A DNA stretch of 64,000 nucleotides, taken from Candidatus Thiodiazotropha sp. LNASS1. GTDB taxonomy: Bacteria > Pseudomonadota > Gammaproteobacteria > Chromatiales > Chromatiaceae. Under the pieces are notes generated by a model, which was not told the DNA's origin, ran no database searches, and saw only the letters and a program-made list of their open reading frames with translations. Both the position numbers and the translations under genes were made by a program. Shown here piece by piece: positions 17,167 to 25,780 of the stretch. The first letter of the stretch is position 1, and the number at the start of each line of letters is the position of its first letter. The stretch lies in assembly GCF_964212655.1 (NCBI RefSeq), contig NZ_OZ156465.1, positions 930,001-994,000 on the forward strand, given 5' to 3'.

Positions 17167-17913
17167 ATGATCATTCGCTTCTTTCATCAAATGGGTTCGC
17201 CACGCTACTTTTATAATGTGGCCGGAAAATTAATCCCCTGGTTCATGGTCAGCTTTCTGATCACCCTGGTATGGGGGCTCTACAATGGCCTTTTCATCGC
17301 CCCCACTGATTACCAGCAGGGAGAAAGCTACCGCATCATGTACATCCACGTACCCGCCGCATGGATGTCGATGTTTATCTATGTGGTGATGGCCGTCTCC
17401 GGCCTTATCAGCCTGGTTTGGCGTATCAAGATGACGGAAATCATTGTCATCAGCAGTGCCGCGGTGGGGGCCTCGTTTACGTTTTTAGCCCTTGCCACCG
17501 GCTCCCTGTGGGGTAAACCGATGTGGGGGACCTGGTGGGTTTGGGATGCGCGACTGACGTCTGAGCTTCTGTTGCTGTTTCTCTACCTCGGTATTATCGC
17601 CCTGCACAGTGCCATCGAGGATAAACGCGTCGCTGCCCGCGCAGTCTCGATTCTGGCCCTGGTCGGCGTGGTCAACATCCCCATCATTCACTATTCGGTT
17701 GAATGGTGGAACACGCTGCATCAGCCTGCATCGGTGACAAAATTCGACAAACCGTCAATGGATATGAGCATGTTGATACCGCTGCTCACCATGGCCATCT
17801 CATTTAAACTTTACTATGGCGCTGTGGTCTTAATGCGCGCGCGCGCGGAAATTGTCGAGCGTGAACGCAATTCACGCTGGGTGCAGGAAATGGTCGAGCA
17901 GGAGGCGAAATGA
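17167..17913 (+). CDS. ccmC: Heme lyase/handling protein CcmC
   Basis: CcmC loads heme onto CcmE. The 248-residue protein has six membrane segments, the tryptophan-rich WGTWWVWDARLTSELLL motif in the periplasmic loop, and flanking His residues in IHVPAAWMS and IIHYSVEWWN that serve as heme ligands in the family. It is in the expected operon position before ccmD, which it overlaps by 4 bp. Confidence 0.96.
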   Translation: MIIRFFHQMGSPRYFYNVAGKLIPWFMVSFLITLVWGLYNGLFIAPTDYQQGESYRIMYIHVPAAWMSMFIYVVMAVSGLISLVWRIKMTEIIVISSAAVGASFTFLALATGSLWGKPMWGTWWVWDARLTSELLLLFLYLGIIALHSAIEDKRVAARAVSILALVGVVNIPIIHYSVEWWNTLHQPASVTKFDKPSMDMSMLIPLLTMAISFKLYYGAVVLMRARAEIVERERNSRWVQEMVEQEAK

Positions 17914-18077
17914 GTGAGTTCTTCGCCATGGGCGGGTATGCCGTCTACGTTTGGCCCTCTTTTTTGCTGGCGCTGATTGTCCTTGTCGCCAACGTTGTTG
18001 CGCCGATGCAACAACGCAAACGAGTTTTGAAAGATATTGCCCGAAAACTCCGTCGGGCCAGGAAAGAACAGAGATGA
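17910..18077 (+). CDS. ccmD: Heme exporter protein CcmD
   Basis: A 55-residue single-pass membrane protein. The N-terminal MSEFFAMGGYAVYVWPSF leads into a hydrophobic helix (about 17-32), followed by a strongly basic tail (QQRKRVLKDIARKLRRARK). This is the usual CcmD design; it stabilises the CcmABCE complex. Both ends overlap neighbours: ATGA with ccmC, and the ccmE ATG at 18074 inside its stop region. Confidence 0.9.
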   Translation: MSEFFAMGGYAVYVWPSFLLALIVLVANVVAPMQQRKRVLKDIARKLRRARKEQR

Positions 18078-18535
18078 ATCCGATACGCAAGAAACGACTG
18101 ACCCTGATAGGCTTGATGGTTGCCGGTATTGGCGTGGCCACTTGGTTGGCCCTCAACGCCTTTGACGAAAACTTGATGTTCTTCTTTTCCCCTTCGGAAG
18201 TCGCTGAGGGTAAAGCACCGACCGCCCATCCCTTTCGCATCGGCGGTCTGGTCGAAGCCAATAGTGTAAAGCGTAAACCCGATGGGCTGACTACCGCATT
18301 CTCGGTTACCGATAATGCCGAGGCCGTTACCGTGGAGTACACAGGTATCCTGCCCGACCTGTTCCGCGAGGGGCAGGGAATCGTCGCCATGGGACAGCTG
18401 AACGAATCGGGCATCTTCATCGCCAGCGAGGTGCTCGCCAAGCATGACGAGAACTACATGCCGCCCGAAGTCGCGGCTTCACTGAAGACCGCTCATGACG
18501 AGGGGGTCAGCAACATGCAGTCGAAAGTCCAATGA
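18074..18535 (+). CDS. ccmE: Cytochrome c-type biogenesis heme chaperone CcmE
   Basis: A 153-residue heme chaperone with an N-terminal membrane anchor (about 8-28) and a periplasmic beta-barrel. The covalent heme-binding His lies in VLAKHDENYMPPE. The frame is open further upstream to 17951, but ATG 18074 (MNPIRKKRLTLIGL) is the family N-terminus and overlaps the ccmD stop. It overlaps ccmF by 4 bp. Confidence 0.95.
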   Translation: MNPIRKKRLTLIGLMVAGIGVATWLALNAFDENLMFFFSPSEVAEGKAPTAHPFRIGGLVEANSVKRKPDGLTTAFSVTDNAEAVTVEYTGILPDLFREGQGIVAMGQLNESGIFIASEVLAKHDENYMPPEVAASLKTAHDEGVSNMQSKVQ

Positions 18536-20529
18536 TTCCTGAACTCGGCCATTTCGCACTCATCCTCGCGCTCTGCCTGGCCATCACTCAGGCGGTCGTG
18601 CCCCTGATCGGATCCTATACCCGCACGTCCTCGTGGATGGCTGCATCACGCTCTCTTGCCTGGGGTCAGTTCGTTTTCTTGGGTATTTCCCTGATCATTC
18701 TTACCAATGCGTTCTTGAGTAACGATTTCTCGGTGATCTACGTTGCCCAGCATGGCAATACCAAGCTGCCCGATATCTATAAAATATCAGCGGTTTGGGG
18801 GGCCCATGAGGGCTCTCTGCTCCTTTGGGCCTTTTTCCTCGCAAGCTGGAGTGTTGCAATTGCCGTTTTCAGCCGCAACCTGCCCCTCGAGATGGTTTCC
18901 CGGGTACTCTCCGTAATGGGTATGATCAGCATCGGCTTTCTGCTCTTTATGCTCCTGACGTCAAATCCATTTGCCAGAACCTTCCCAGCCCCCATGGAGG
19001 GCGGAGAGCTGAATCCCATGCTTCAGGATCCCGGCCTGGCGATCCATCCTCCCATGCTCTATATGGGGTACGTGGGGTTTTCCGTTGCCTTCGCCTTCGC
19101 TATCGCCGCCCTTCTTGGTGGACGGCTCGATGCCTCCTGGGCACGCTGGTCTCGTCCCTGGACAACCATCGCCTGGGTCTTTCTCACGCTGGGCATCGCC
19201 CTGGGAAGCTGGTGGGCCTACTATGAACTGGGTTGGGGCGGCTGGTGGTTCTGGGATCCGGTAGAGAACGCCTCGTTCATGCCGTGGCTGATAGGTACTG
19301 CATTGATCCACTCCCTGGCGGTTACCGAAAAGCGCGGTGCTTTCAAAAGCTGGACCGTACTGCTCGCCATTTCCGCCTTCTCCCTGAGCCTGTTGGGTAC
19401 TTTTCTGGTGCGTTCCGGCGTACTCACCTCGGTACACTCCTTCGCCTCGGATCCGGCACGTGGCGTCTTTATCCTGATTTTTCTGCTGATTGTCATTGGC
19501 GGATCACTGCTGCTCTATACCTGGCGCGCACCCTACATATCGGGAGGCGGTCGTTTCGATCTGATATCCCGGGAGACATTCCTCTTGGGCAATAACCTAT
19601 TGTTCTCGGTATTCGCCGCCTTGGTTCTGATTGGCACGCTGGCACCCCTGATCTATGACGCCCTCGACATGGGCAAGATCTCGGTGGGTTTTCCCTGGTT
19701 TAACAAGATGTTCCTGCTGACAACCCCATTTCTCGCCCTGCTCATGGGAATGGGAACACTGGCACGCTGGAAACATGCCGAACCGTCTCAGCTGGTCAAG
19801 CAGCTGAGAGCCGCCTTCATTGTCAGCCTGGTGTTCGGTCTGCTCAGCCTCCTGCCCATGTTTTCAGGAGGGAACTGGCTGGTTGGCCTCGGCATGGGAT
19901 TGGCAATGTGGATTGCGACCTCCCATGTGGTCAATCTCAGGGACCGACTGAAGCACAAGCAGGGTTTTTCCGGCTTCTGGCTCGACCTGAAAACCGGCGG
20001 ACGCAGTTATTACGGTATGATCCTCGCCCACCTGGGGGTGGCGATGTTCATCGTCGGCGTGACCATGGTCAGCAACTACGGCATCGAGTCTGATGTTCGC
20101 ATGAGTCCTGGCGATGTGAGTGACATTGCCGGTTACAGCTTCAAGTTCGAAGGCGTGAATCGCACACCAGGTCCTAACTACAATGCCCATCGCGGCCGCT
20201 TCCAGGTCTCAAAAGACGGTGAACACATGGCCACCCTGGAACCGGAAAAGCGTACCTACTTCGTCCAGACCAAGCCGATGACCGAGGCCGCAATCGATTG
20301 GGGACTGACCCGTGACCTCTATGTATCGCTGGGTGAGCCCCTTGGCGCTGGTGACTGGAGCCTCCGCCTCTACTACAAACCCTACGTTCGCTGGATATGG
20401 TTGGGCGGACTGTTGATGGGGCTGGGGGGTATTCTTGCCGTCTCTGACCGGCGTTATCGTACCGCCAAAGTAAGGTCCTCTCAGCAGGTCAACACTGCCG
20501 ATGCCGCACCGGCATCGTCAGGGAGTTAA
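18532..20529 (+). CDS. ccmF: Cytochrome c heme lyase subunit CcmF
   Basis: A 665-residue multi-pass membrane protein that attaches heme from CcmE to apocytochromes together with CcmH and CcmG. The WWD motif GWGGWWFWDPVENASFMPW is present, as are the conserved His-bearing segments AVWGAHEGSLLLWAF, LAIHPPMLYMGYVGF and SVHSFASDP. It is full length for CcmF. It starts in the ccmE stop (ATGA). Confidence 0.96.
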   Translation: MIPELGHFALILALCLAITQAVVPLIGSYTRTSSWMAASRSLAWGQFVFLGISLIILTNAFLSNDFSVIYVAQHGNTKLPDIYKISAVWGAHEGSLLLWAFFLASWSVAIAVFSRNLPLEMVSRVLSVMGMISIGFLLFMLLTSNPFARTFPAPMEGGELNPMLQDPGLAIHPPMLYMGYVGFSVAFAFAIAALLGGRLDASWARWSRPWTTIAWVFLTLGIALGSWWAYYELGWGGWWFWDPVENASFMPWLIGTALIHSLAVTEKRGAFKSWTVLLAISAFSLSLLGTFLVRSGVLTSVHSFASDPARGVFILIFLLIVIGGSLLLYTWRAPYISGGGRFDLISRETFLLGNNLLFSVFAALVLIGTLAPLIYDALDMGKISVGFPWFNKMFLLTTPFLALLMGMGTLARWKHAEPSQLVKQLRAAFIVSLVFGLLSLLPMFSGGNWLVGLGMGLAMWIATSHVVNLRDRLKHKQGFSGFWLDLKTGGRSYYGMILAHLGVAMFIVGVTMVSNYGIESDVRMSPGDVSDIAGYSFKFEGVNRTPGPNYNAHRGRFQVSKDGEHMATLEPEKRTYFVQTKPMTEAAIDWGLTRDLYVSLGEPLGAGDWSLRLYYKPYVRWIWLGGLLMGLGGILAVSDRRYRTAKVRSSQQVNTADAAPASSGS

Positions 20530-20536
20530 ATCAACC

Positions 20537-21076
20537 ATGAATCGCTATCTACGCTATTCCATACCCCTCATAGTCTTTGCAGTGATCGCTGCCTTCCTGT
20601 TCAAAGGTCTGGGTATGAATCCACGTGAGATTCCATCCCCTTTGATCGGCAAGTCGGTACCTGAGTTTGCTCTCCCTACCGTGGAAAGTCCCGACACGAT
20701 CGTAAAAACGAGTGATCTGCAGGGTAAGGTCTATCTGCTCAATGTATGGGCCACCTGGTGTGTCTCATGCCGTGCCGAGCATGAGACCCTGGTGCAACTC
20801 TCCCGCTCCGGCAAAGTGGATATCGTCGGCTTAAACTGGAAAGACGAACGGGATAAGGCACAGGTATGGCTACGCCAGCTCGGTGATCCCTACAGCATCA
20901 ACATATTCGACAAGAAAGGACGCACCGCGATCGATCTTGGGGTGTATGGTGCTCCGGAGACGTTTTTGGTGGACAGCAAAGGCATTATCCACTACAAACA
21001 TGCAGGGCCGATGACCATGCAACTGTTCAATGAGAAACTACTGCCCCTGATTGAAGATTTAAAGCCTAAAGGATAG
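20537..21076 (+). CDS. ccmG: Thiol:disulfide interchange protein CcmG/DsbE
   Basis: A 179-residue membrane-anchored thioredoxin-like protein. Residues 5-24 form the anchor, and the active site is WCVSC in NVWATWCVSCRAEH. It reduces apocytochrome cysteines before heme ligation. ATG 20537 has GGGAG about 11 bases upstream and is preferred over a frame start inside ccmF. The Pro-containing YGAPETFLVD loop near the active site is intact. Confidence 0.95.
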   Translation: MNRYLRYSIPLIVFAVIAAFLFKGLGMNPREIPSPLIGKSVPEFALPTVESPDTIVKTSDLQGKVYLLNVWATWCVSCRAEHETLVQLSRSGKVDIVGLNWKDERDKAQVWLRQLGDPYSINIFDKKGRTAIDLGVYGAPETFLVDSKGIIHYKHAGPMTMQLFNEKLLPLIEDLKPKG

Positions 21077-21080
21077 CGAC

Positions 21081-21560
21081 GTGCGCCTGTTTGTATTGAT
21101 TTTCACCCTGTTCTTCGCCCTGCCCGCCGTACAGGCCGCGACCCTGGCTGACTACAGCTTCGATGAGCCGGGAAAGGCGGAGGACTTCCGCGATATTATC
21201 GAAGAGATGCGATGCCTGGTATGTCAGAACGAATCTCTGGCCGGATCCAACGCCGAACTCGCTATCGATCTGCGTAACGAGATCTATGAGATGATGAAGA
21301 GTGGCCAGGAGAAAGAGGATATCATCAACTTCATGGTTGCCCGCTATGGGGATTTCGTGCTCTACAGTCCACCCCTCAAACCCACGACCTATCCGATATG
21401 GTTTGGCCCCCTTATCGTTTTTCTTGTCGGCGGGGTGGTTCTATTCCGTATTCTAAAGCGTAAAAGCGTATCCAGGGAGACAGAGCTTTCTGCAGAAGAG
21501 GAACAACGACTCAATCGCTTGTTAAACCAGTCGAACGACCACAGAGACGCTGATCAATGA
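21081..21560 (+). CDS. ccmH: Cytochrome c-type biogenesis protein CcmH
   Basis: A 159-residue periplasmic thiol oxidoreductase with a signal peptide (1-19), the active-site motif MRCLVCQNESLAGSNA, and a C-terminal membrane helix (about 107-127). This corresponds to the N-terminal half of E. coli CcmH; the TPR half is the separate CcmI downstream. The start is GTG at 21081, four bases after the ccmG stop. It overlaps ccmI by 4 bp. Confidence 0.95.
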   Translation: MRLFVLIFTLFFALPAVQAATLADYSFDEPGKAEDFRDIIEEMRCLVCQNESLAGSNAELAIDLRNEIYEMMKSGQEKEDIINFMVARYGDFVLYSPPLKPTTYPIWFGPLIVFLVGGVVLFRILKRKSVSRETELSAEEEQRLNRLLNQSNDHRDADQ

Positions 21561-22843
21561 CCCTATTCTGGATTATTATCGCCGGGTTCTCACTCCTGGC
21601 TATGGGATTTGTCGCATTGCCATTGATGCGTAAGCAGGTTACCAGTGGCATCACTTCCGATGAACTCAACCTGGCTGTTTTCAAACAGCAGCTTGCTGAA
21701 TTGGACAGCGACCTGAAATCAGGTGCACTGGACCAGGCACGTTATGACGCAGCGCGCAGGGATCTGGAAAAAGAACTGCTGTCTGATGTATCCGAACAAT
21801 CTCGACCGGCGGAATCCGGAGGAAGCGGACAGAAAATGGCATTGTCAGCCCTGGTGATACCACTGGCAGCACTGCTGTTATACCAGTTTATAGGCTCACC
21901 GGAGATTATATCGCGTTTGGCCAATCAACCTGCAGCTACGCACACGGCTTCAGTGCAATCCCAAGGGTCCTCAACCCAGAACCTGCCGCCGATGGAGGAA
22001 CTTGTCAAACGGCTCGCCGCCAAAATGCAGGAACAGCCTGATAACCAGGAGGGCTGGATTATGCTGGGGCGCAGCTATATGGCGATGAACGATCCGTCAG
22101 CTGCCATCAACGCCTTTGATCGCGCCATGGAGATCAGTGATAAAAACGTGGGTCTGCTGCTTGCATATGCCGAGGCCATAGCCTCGAACACTGGTAATGA
22201 CTTCACCGGACGGGCGGCACCGATGGTCGATAAGGCATTTCAACTGGAGCCTGACAATCCCAATGTGCTCTGGATCGCCGGTATAGTCGCCTACCAGCGG
22301 ACCGATTACCAGGATGCCGTTGACCGCTGGTCCAAACTGAGGGGTCTGTTGAAACCACAGAGCGCGGAACTCGAATCCGTCAATGAGGCCCTGGATGATG
22401 CCCGCTCCAAATTGGGACTGCCTACTGAAGAACCTGAACTGCCCAGCATCGTTCAGCCCAAGAAGCAGGTGCCGGCAGAGCCTGCTGCCGCTGGAGATAA
22501 ATCGATTCAAGTCGAGATCTCCCTATCCCCGGATATGCAGGACAAGGCAAATCCGGATGATCTGCTGTTTATCTATGCCAAGGCGATGAGCGGCCCCCCC
22601 ATGCCGCTGGCAGCAGTGCGAAAACGTGTCAGTGACCTGCCTCTGTCTATCAACCTGGATGACAGCATGGCAATGATGCCACAGATGAAACTCTCCCAAT
22701 TTCCGGAAGTGGCAGTGGGTGCGCGTATATCCCTGTCTGGCAGTCCCACCGCTCAAAGCGGTGATCTCGAGGGCGAAATAATCGCAGTCAGTCCGGGTCA
22801 GCCGGAAATCGTGAAGGTTGTAATAAACTCTGTCCATCCATGA
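21557..22843 (+). CDS. ccmI: Cytochrome c maturation TPR protein CcmI
   Basis: A 428-residue apocytochrome chaperone. Two membrane helices (about 2-24 and 96-112) border a cytoplasmic loop. TPR repeats follow (about 140-265; for example GWIMLGRSYMAMNDPSAAI). The C-terminal periplasmic domain (about 300-428) is the extended form seen in many gammaproteobacteria. It ends the ccmA-I operon. Confidence 0.93.
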   Translation: MTLFWIIIAGFSLLAMGFVALPLMRKQVTSGITSDELNLAVFKQQLAELDSDLKSGALDQARYDAARRDLEKELLSDVSEQSRPAESGGSGQKMALSALVIPLAALLLYQFIGSPEIISRLANQPAATHTASVQSQGSSTQNLPPMEELVKRLAAKMQEQPDNQEGWIMLGRSYMAMNDPSAAINAFDRAMEISDKNVGLLLAYAEAIASNTGNDFTGRAAPMVDKAFQLEPDNPNVLWIAGIVAYQRTDYQDAVDRWSKLRGLLKPQSAELESVNEALDDARSKLGLPTEEPELPSIVQPKKQVPAEPAAAGDKSIQVEISLSPDMQDKANPDDLLFIYAKAMSGPPMPLAAVRKRVSDLPLSINLDDSMAMMPQMKLSQFPEVAVGARISLSGSPTAQSGDLEGEIIAVSPGQPEIVKVVINSVHP

Positions 22844-23150
22844 CAGTAACAAAAACCGACCGGTGAAATGGTCGCGGCTGCCTGTTTACCTTGAGCGAAC
22901 GCATCATGGGCTGGGACTGTTCGCGCTGATTCGATAATTGCTGCACTCCACCAGACATGCGTAGATGTCAATCCAATCAAGTGGGCAGTTGAACATGCCG
23001 ACTGATTTCTGACATTTTCCTGTTCAGGCTCAATTACTCCGGCGTTCGGATTGATATACTGGCCTAACCAGAAGAAAACTAATATCCTTTTGCTGTTATC
23101 TTCCATCAATCCTCTTGGATAGAGCCGCGTTTCCGCTGATAGGAGTCAAT
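22844..23150. other. Spacer between ccmI and the EF-G paralogue
   Basis: About 300 bp without a supported gene. I see no strong terminator and only the ribosome site AGGAG just before 23151. Confidence 0.4.
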
Positions 23151-25187
23151 ATGGCCAGTTATTCGACCCACGACATTCGTAATATCGCCCTCGTTGGGCA
23201 TGCAGGAGCTGGCAAGACCAGTCTGATCGAATCGTTACTGCAAAAAAGCGGTATGATTCTTAGTGCTGGCAGTATCGAGAGAGGTGACACCGTCTGCGAT
23301 TACGACGATATGGAGAAAGAATTACAACACTCTCTCGATATCGCGATCACCCATCTCAGCCATGAAGGTAAACAGGTAAATATCATCGATACACCCGGAT
23401 ACGCCGATTTCCTGGGACGGGGCATCAGCATCCTTCCAGCTGTCGAGACAGCCGCCGTCGTGGTCAATGCCGCCACCGGTATCGAACCCGTCACCATCCG
23501 CATGATGGAAGCCGCCAAGCGCAGAAATCTGTGCCGATTTATCATTGTCAATAAAATCGATACTGAGGGTATAGATTACGCAGCACTGATGAATAGCCTG
23601 CAGGAGAGCTTCGGCAAAGAGTGTCTTCCTATCAACCTACCCGCGGACAACGGGCAACGGGTCATTGACTGTTTTTTTCAGCCCGGTGGTGATGAAACGA
23701 TTTTCTCCTCAGTCTCTCGTGCCCACGACAATATGATCGACCAGGTGGTCGAAGTGGACGAGGAGTTGATGGAAGTCTATCTGGAGCAAGGCGAAGCACT
23801 GCAACCCGATCAGCTGCATGACCCCTTTGAAAAGGCCCTGCGAGAAGGTCATCTGATCCCTGTCTGCTTCACCTCCGTGGAGAACAGTGCCGGGCTGGAT
23901 GAGCTGCTGACACTGTTCGCGCGCCTGATGCCTGATCCGACAGAAGGAAACCCACCCCCCTTCATGAAGGGCGAAGGGACGGACACGCTGCCTGTAGAGG
24001 TCTCACCCGATCCGGACAAACACGTCATCGGGCATGTTTTCAAGGTCCTCAATGACCCCTATCGGGGAAAATTGGGGATCTTTCGCATACACCAGGGAAC
24101 CCTGGAAACCAATGCGCAACTCTTTATTGGCGATGCACGCAAGCCCTTCAAGGTCAATCATCTGCTCAGACTCCATGGAAAAGAGCAGGACGAGATGAGT
24201 CAGGCCGTTCCGGGGGATATCTGTGCGGTGGCAAGGATTGAAGACATCCACTTCGATGCGGTTCTGCATGATTCACACGATGAGGACCACCACCACTTGC
24301 GATCCATCGAATGTCCCGTGCCTCTGTTCGGCCTTGCCATCAATACCGCCAAACGGGGTGATGAACAGAAGCTGAGCGATGCACTACACAAACTGGAGGA
24401 TGAGGATCCCTGTTTCCACGTCGAGCACAACGTCAGTATGAATGAAACAGTGATGCGAGGCCTCGGGGAGTTGCATCTTGAAGTGTTGCTGCAACAAATC
24501 AAGAAAAAATATGGTGTCGAGGTGGAGACCCACCCACCCAGCATCGCCTATCAAGAGACCATTACCCGTAAGGCAGAGGCAGATTACCGGCACAAGAAAC
24601 AGACCGGTGGTGCTGGTCAATTCGGTGAGGTGCATCTTCGCATAGAGCCCCTTGGACGAGGTGAGGGCTTTGAGTTTGTCAACCAAATCGTCGGTGGAGC
24701 AATCCCGGGTCAATTCATCCCCGCTGTTGAAAAAGGGGTGAAACAGGCCATGGAGGAAGGTGCGCTGGGCGGTTTTGCCATGCAGGATATTCGCGTGATT
24801 ATCTTTGATGGAAAATACCATTCAGTGGACTCCAAAGAGATTGCCTTTGTCACTGCAGGCAAGAAGGCCTTCCTGGAGGCGGTCGAGAAGGCTGGACCGG
24901 TCATATTGGAACCGATCGTCAATATCTCGATCACCACACCAGACACATTTATGGGTGACCTGACCGGTGACCTTGCGGGGCGCCGTGGTCAAATCAGCGG
25001 TACTGAGTCGGGACACAACAATATGTTGGTCATTAAAGGTCAAGCGCCTCTGTCTGAACTCGAGGGATACGCCACACAGCTTAAAGCGATTACCGGTGGC
25101 GAAGGCAACTACACGATCGAGTTCAGCCACTACGAGGCGGTACCTCCGAATGTCCAGCAACAGCTCAAGTCAGCAAAACAGGGATAA
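23151..25187 (+). CDS. Elongation factor G-like translational GTPase (FusA2 type)
   Basis: A 678-residue five-domain GTPase of the EF-G superfamily. G1 is GHAGAGKTSLIESLL, G3 is DTPGYADFLG and G4 is NKIDTE. The domain IV region EADYRHKKQTGGAGQFGEV and the C-terminal domain (GDLTGDLAGRRGQISG) are present. G1 starts with GHAGAGKT instead of the GHVDAGKT of canonical EF-G, which with its lack of neighbouring rpsL/rpsG/tufA marks it as the second EF-G-like paralogue. A longer frame opens at 23115, but ATG 23151 has AGGAG at 5 bases. Its role (recycling, special translocation or stress) cannot be read from sequence. Confidence 0.92.
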   Translation: MASYSTHDIRNIALVGHAGAGKTSLIESLLQKSGMILSAGSIERGDTVCDYDDMEKELQHSLDIAITHLSHEGKQVNIIDTPGYADFLGRGISILPAVETAAVVVNAATGIEPVTIRMMEAAKRRNLCRFIIVNKIDTEGIDYAALMNSLQESFGKECLPINLPADNGQRVIDCFFQPGGDETIFSSVSRAHDNMIDQVVEVDEELMEVYLEQGEALQPDQLHDPFEKALREGHLIPVCFTSVENSAGLDELLTLFARLMPDPTEGNPPPFMKGEGTDTLPVEVSPDPDKHVIGHVFKVLNDPYRGKLGIFRIHQGTLETNAQLFIGDARKPFKVNHLLRLHGKEQDEMSQAVPGDICAVARIEDIHFDAVLHDSHDEDHHHLRSIECPVPLFGLAINTAKRGDEQKLSDALHKLEDEDPCFHVEHNVSMNETVMRGLGELHLEVLLQQIKKKYGVEVETHPPSIAYQETITRKAEADYRHKKQTGGAGQFGEVHLRIEPLGRGEGFEFVNQIVGGAIPGQFIPAVEKGVKQAMEEGALGGFAMQDIRVIIFDGKYHSVDSKEIAFVTAGKKAFLEAVEKAGPVILEPIVNISITTPDTFMGDLTGDLAGRRGQISGTESGHNNMLVIKGQAPLSELEGYATQLKAITGGEGNYTIEFSHYEAVPPNVQQQLKSAKQG

Positions 25188-25270
25188 GTCACTTGGCATG
25201 ATGATATGATCATTGACAAGCAAATACCCACTTATAGGTAGCTTTATAAAACCAAATGGGTGAGCATGGT

Positions 25271-25310
25271 CCGCTCTGGTTTTTTTATAAAATCAGAGCG
25301 GTTTTTTTTT
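25271..25310 (+). terminator. Factor-independent terminator after the EF-G-like gene
   Basis: Arms CCGCTCTG and CAGAGCGG, extended by T4/A4 pairing, are followed by a run of nine T. Confidence 0.9.
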
Positions 25311-25483
25311 GAATGTTTGTTTGTCAATAATTGACGAGATGATGAAAGTTAAAAAATTAAAATAACCAATCAATGACAGTAGAAAATAAGGGTTCAACTT
25401 ACCTGGGAGTAGAAATAAAACATCGTTTTCCGGTCTTCTTATCAAACACTGTATATTGCAAAATAATTATACACTGTACATGC

Positions 25484-25497
25484 TTGATTTAGATCAA
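25484..25497. promoter_or_regulatory. FNR binding site, perfect consensus
   Basis: TTGAT-TTAG-ATCAA is a full match to the FNR consensus TTGAT-N4-ATCAA. It is centred near 25490, 290 bp before the octaheme cytochrome ATG. It suggests oxygen-responsive control of the 25.8-29.8 kb redox cluster. A -10 box at the right distance is not obvious. Confidence 0.75.
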
Positions 25498-25780
25498 TGC
25501 AGTTATATTCCCGAATCGTTTTGATAGGTATGTGTTAAGCATAATAAGTACAAGGTTTTACTGAATAAGAATAAAAGTAAAACCATGCAGTCCCCATATC
25601 AATAATAATTTGGGGTTGGGGGGAAAGTCGTAAACATCCTTTCTTGTATATTGGCTTGCCGCACCAATTGGGAGAACTCATTTGCTTCGCTCGCACTTCA
25701 TCTGTACTGCTGCAGATGTCGAGTCACCGGGCGTTGCCTATGCAACTCTTCCTTACTGTCAACCCATTAAGGAGGGAGCT

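Larger units (their letters stand above)
25188..25780. other. Spacer upstream of the octaheme cytochrome gene
   Basis: 593 bp containing a strong terminator after the EF-G gene (25271-25310) and a perfect FNR box (25484-25497). The rest is AT-rich promoter-like DNA without a coding frame. Confidence 0.6.
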
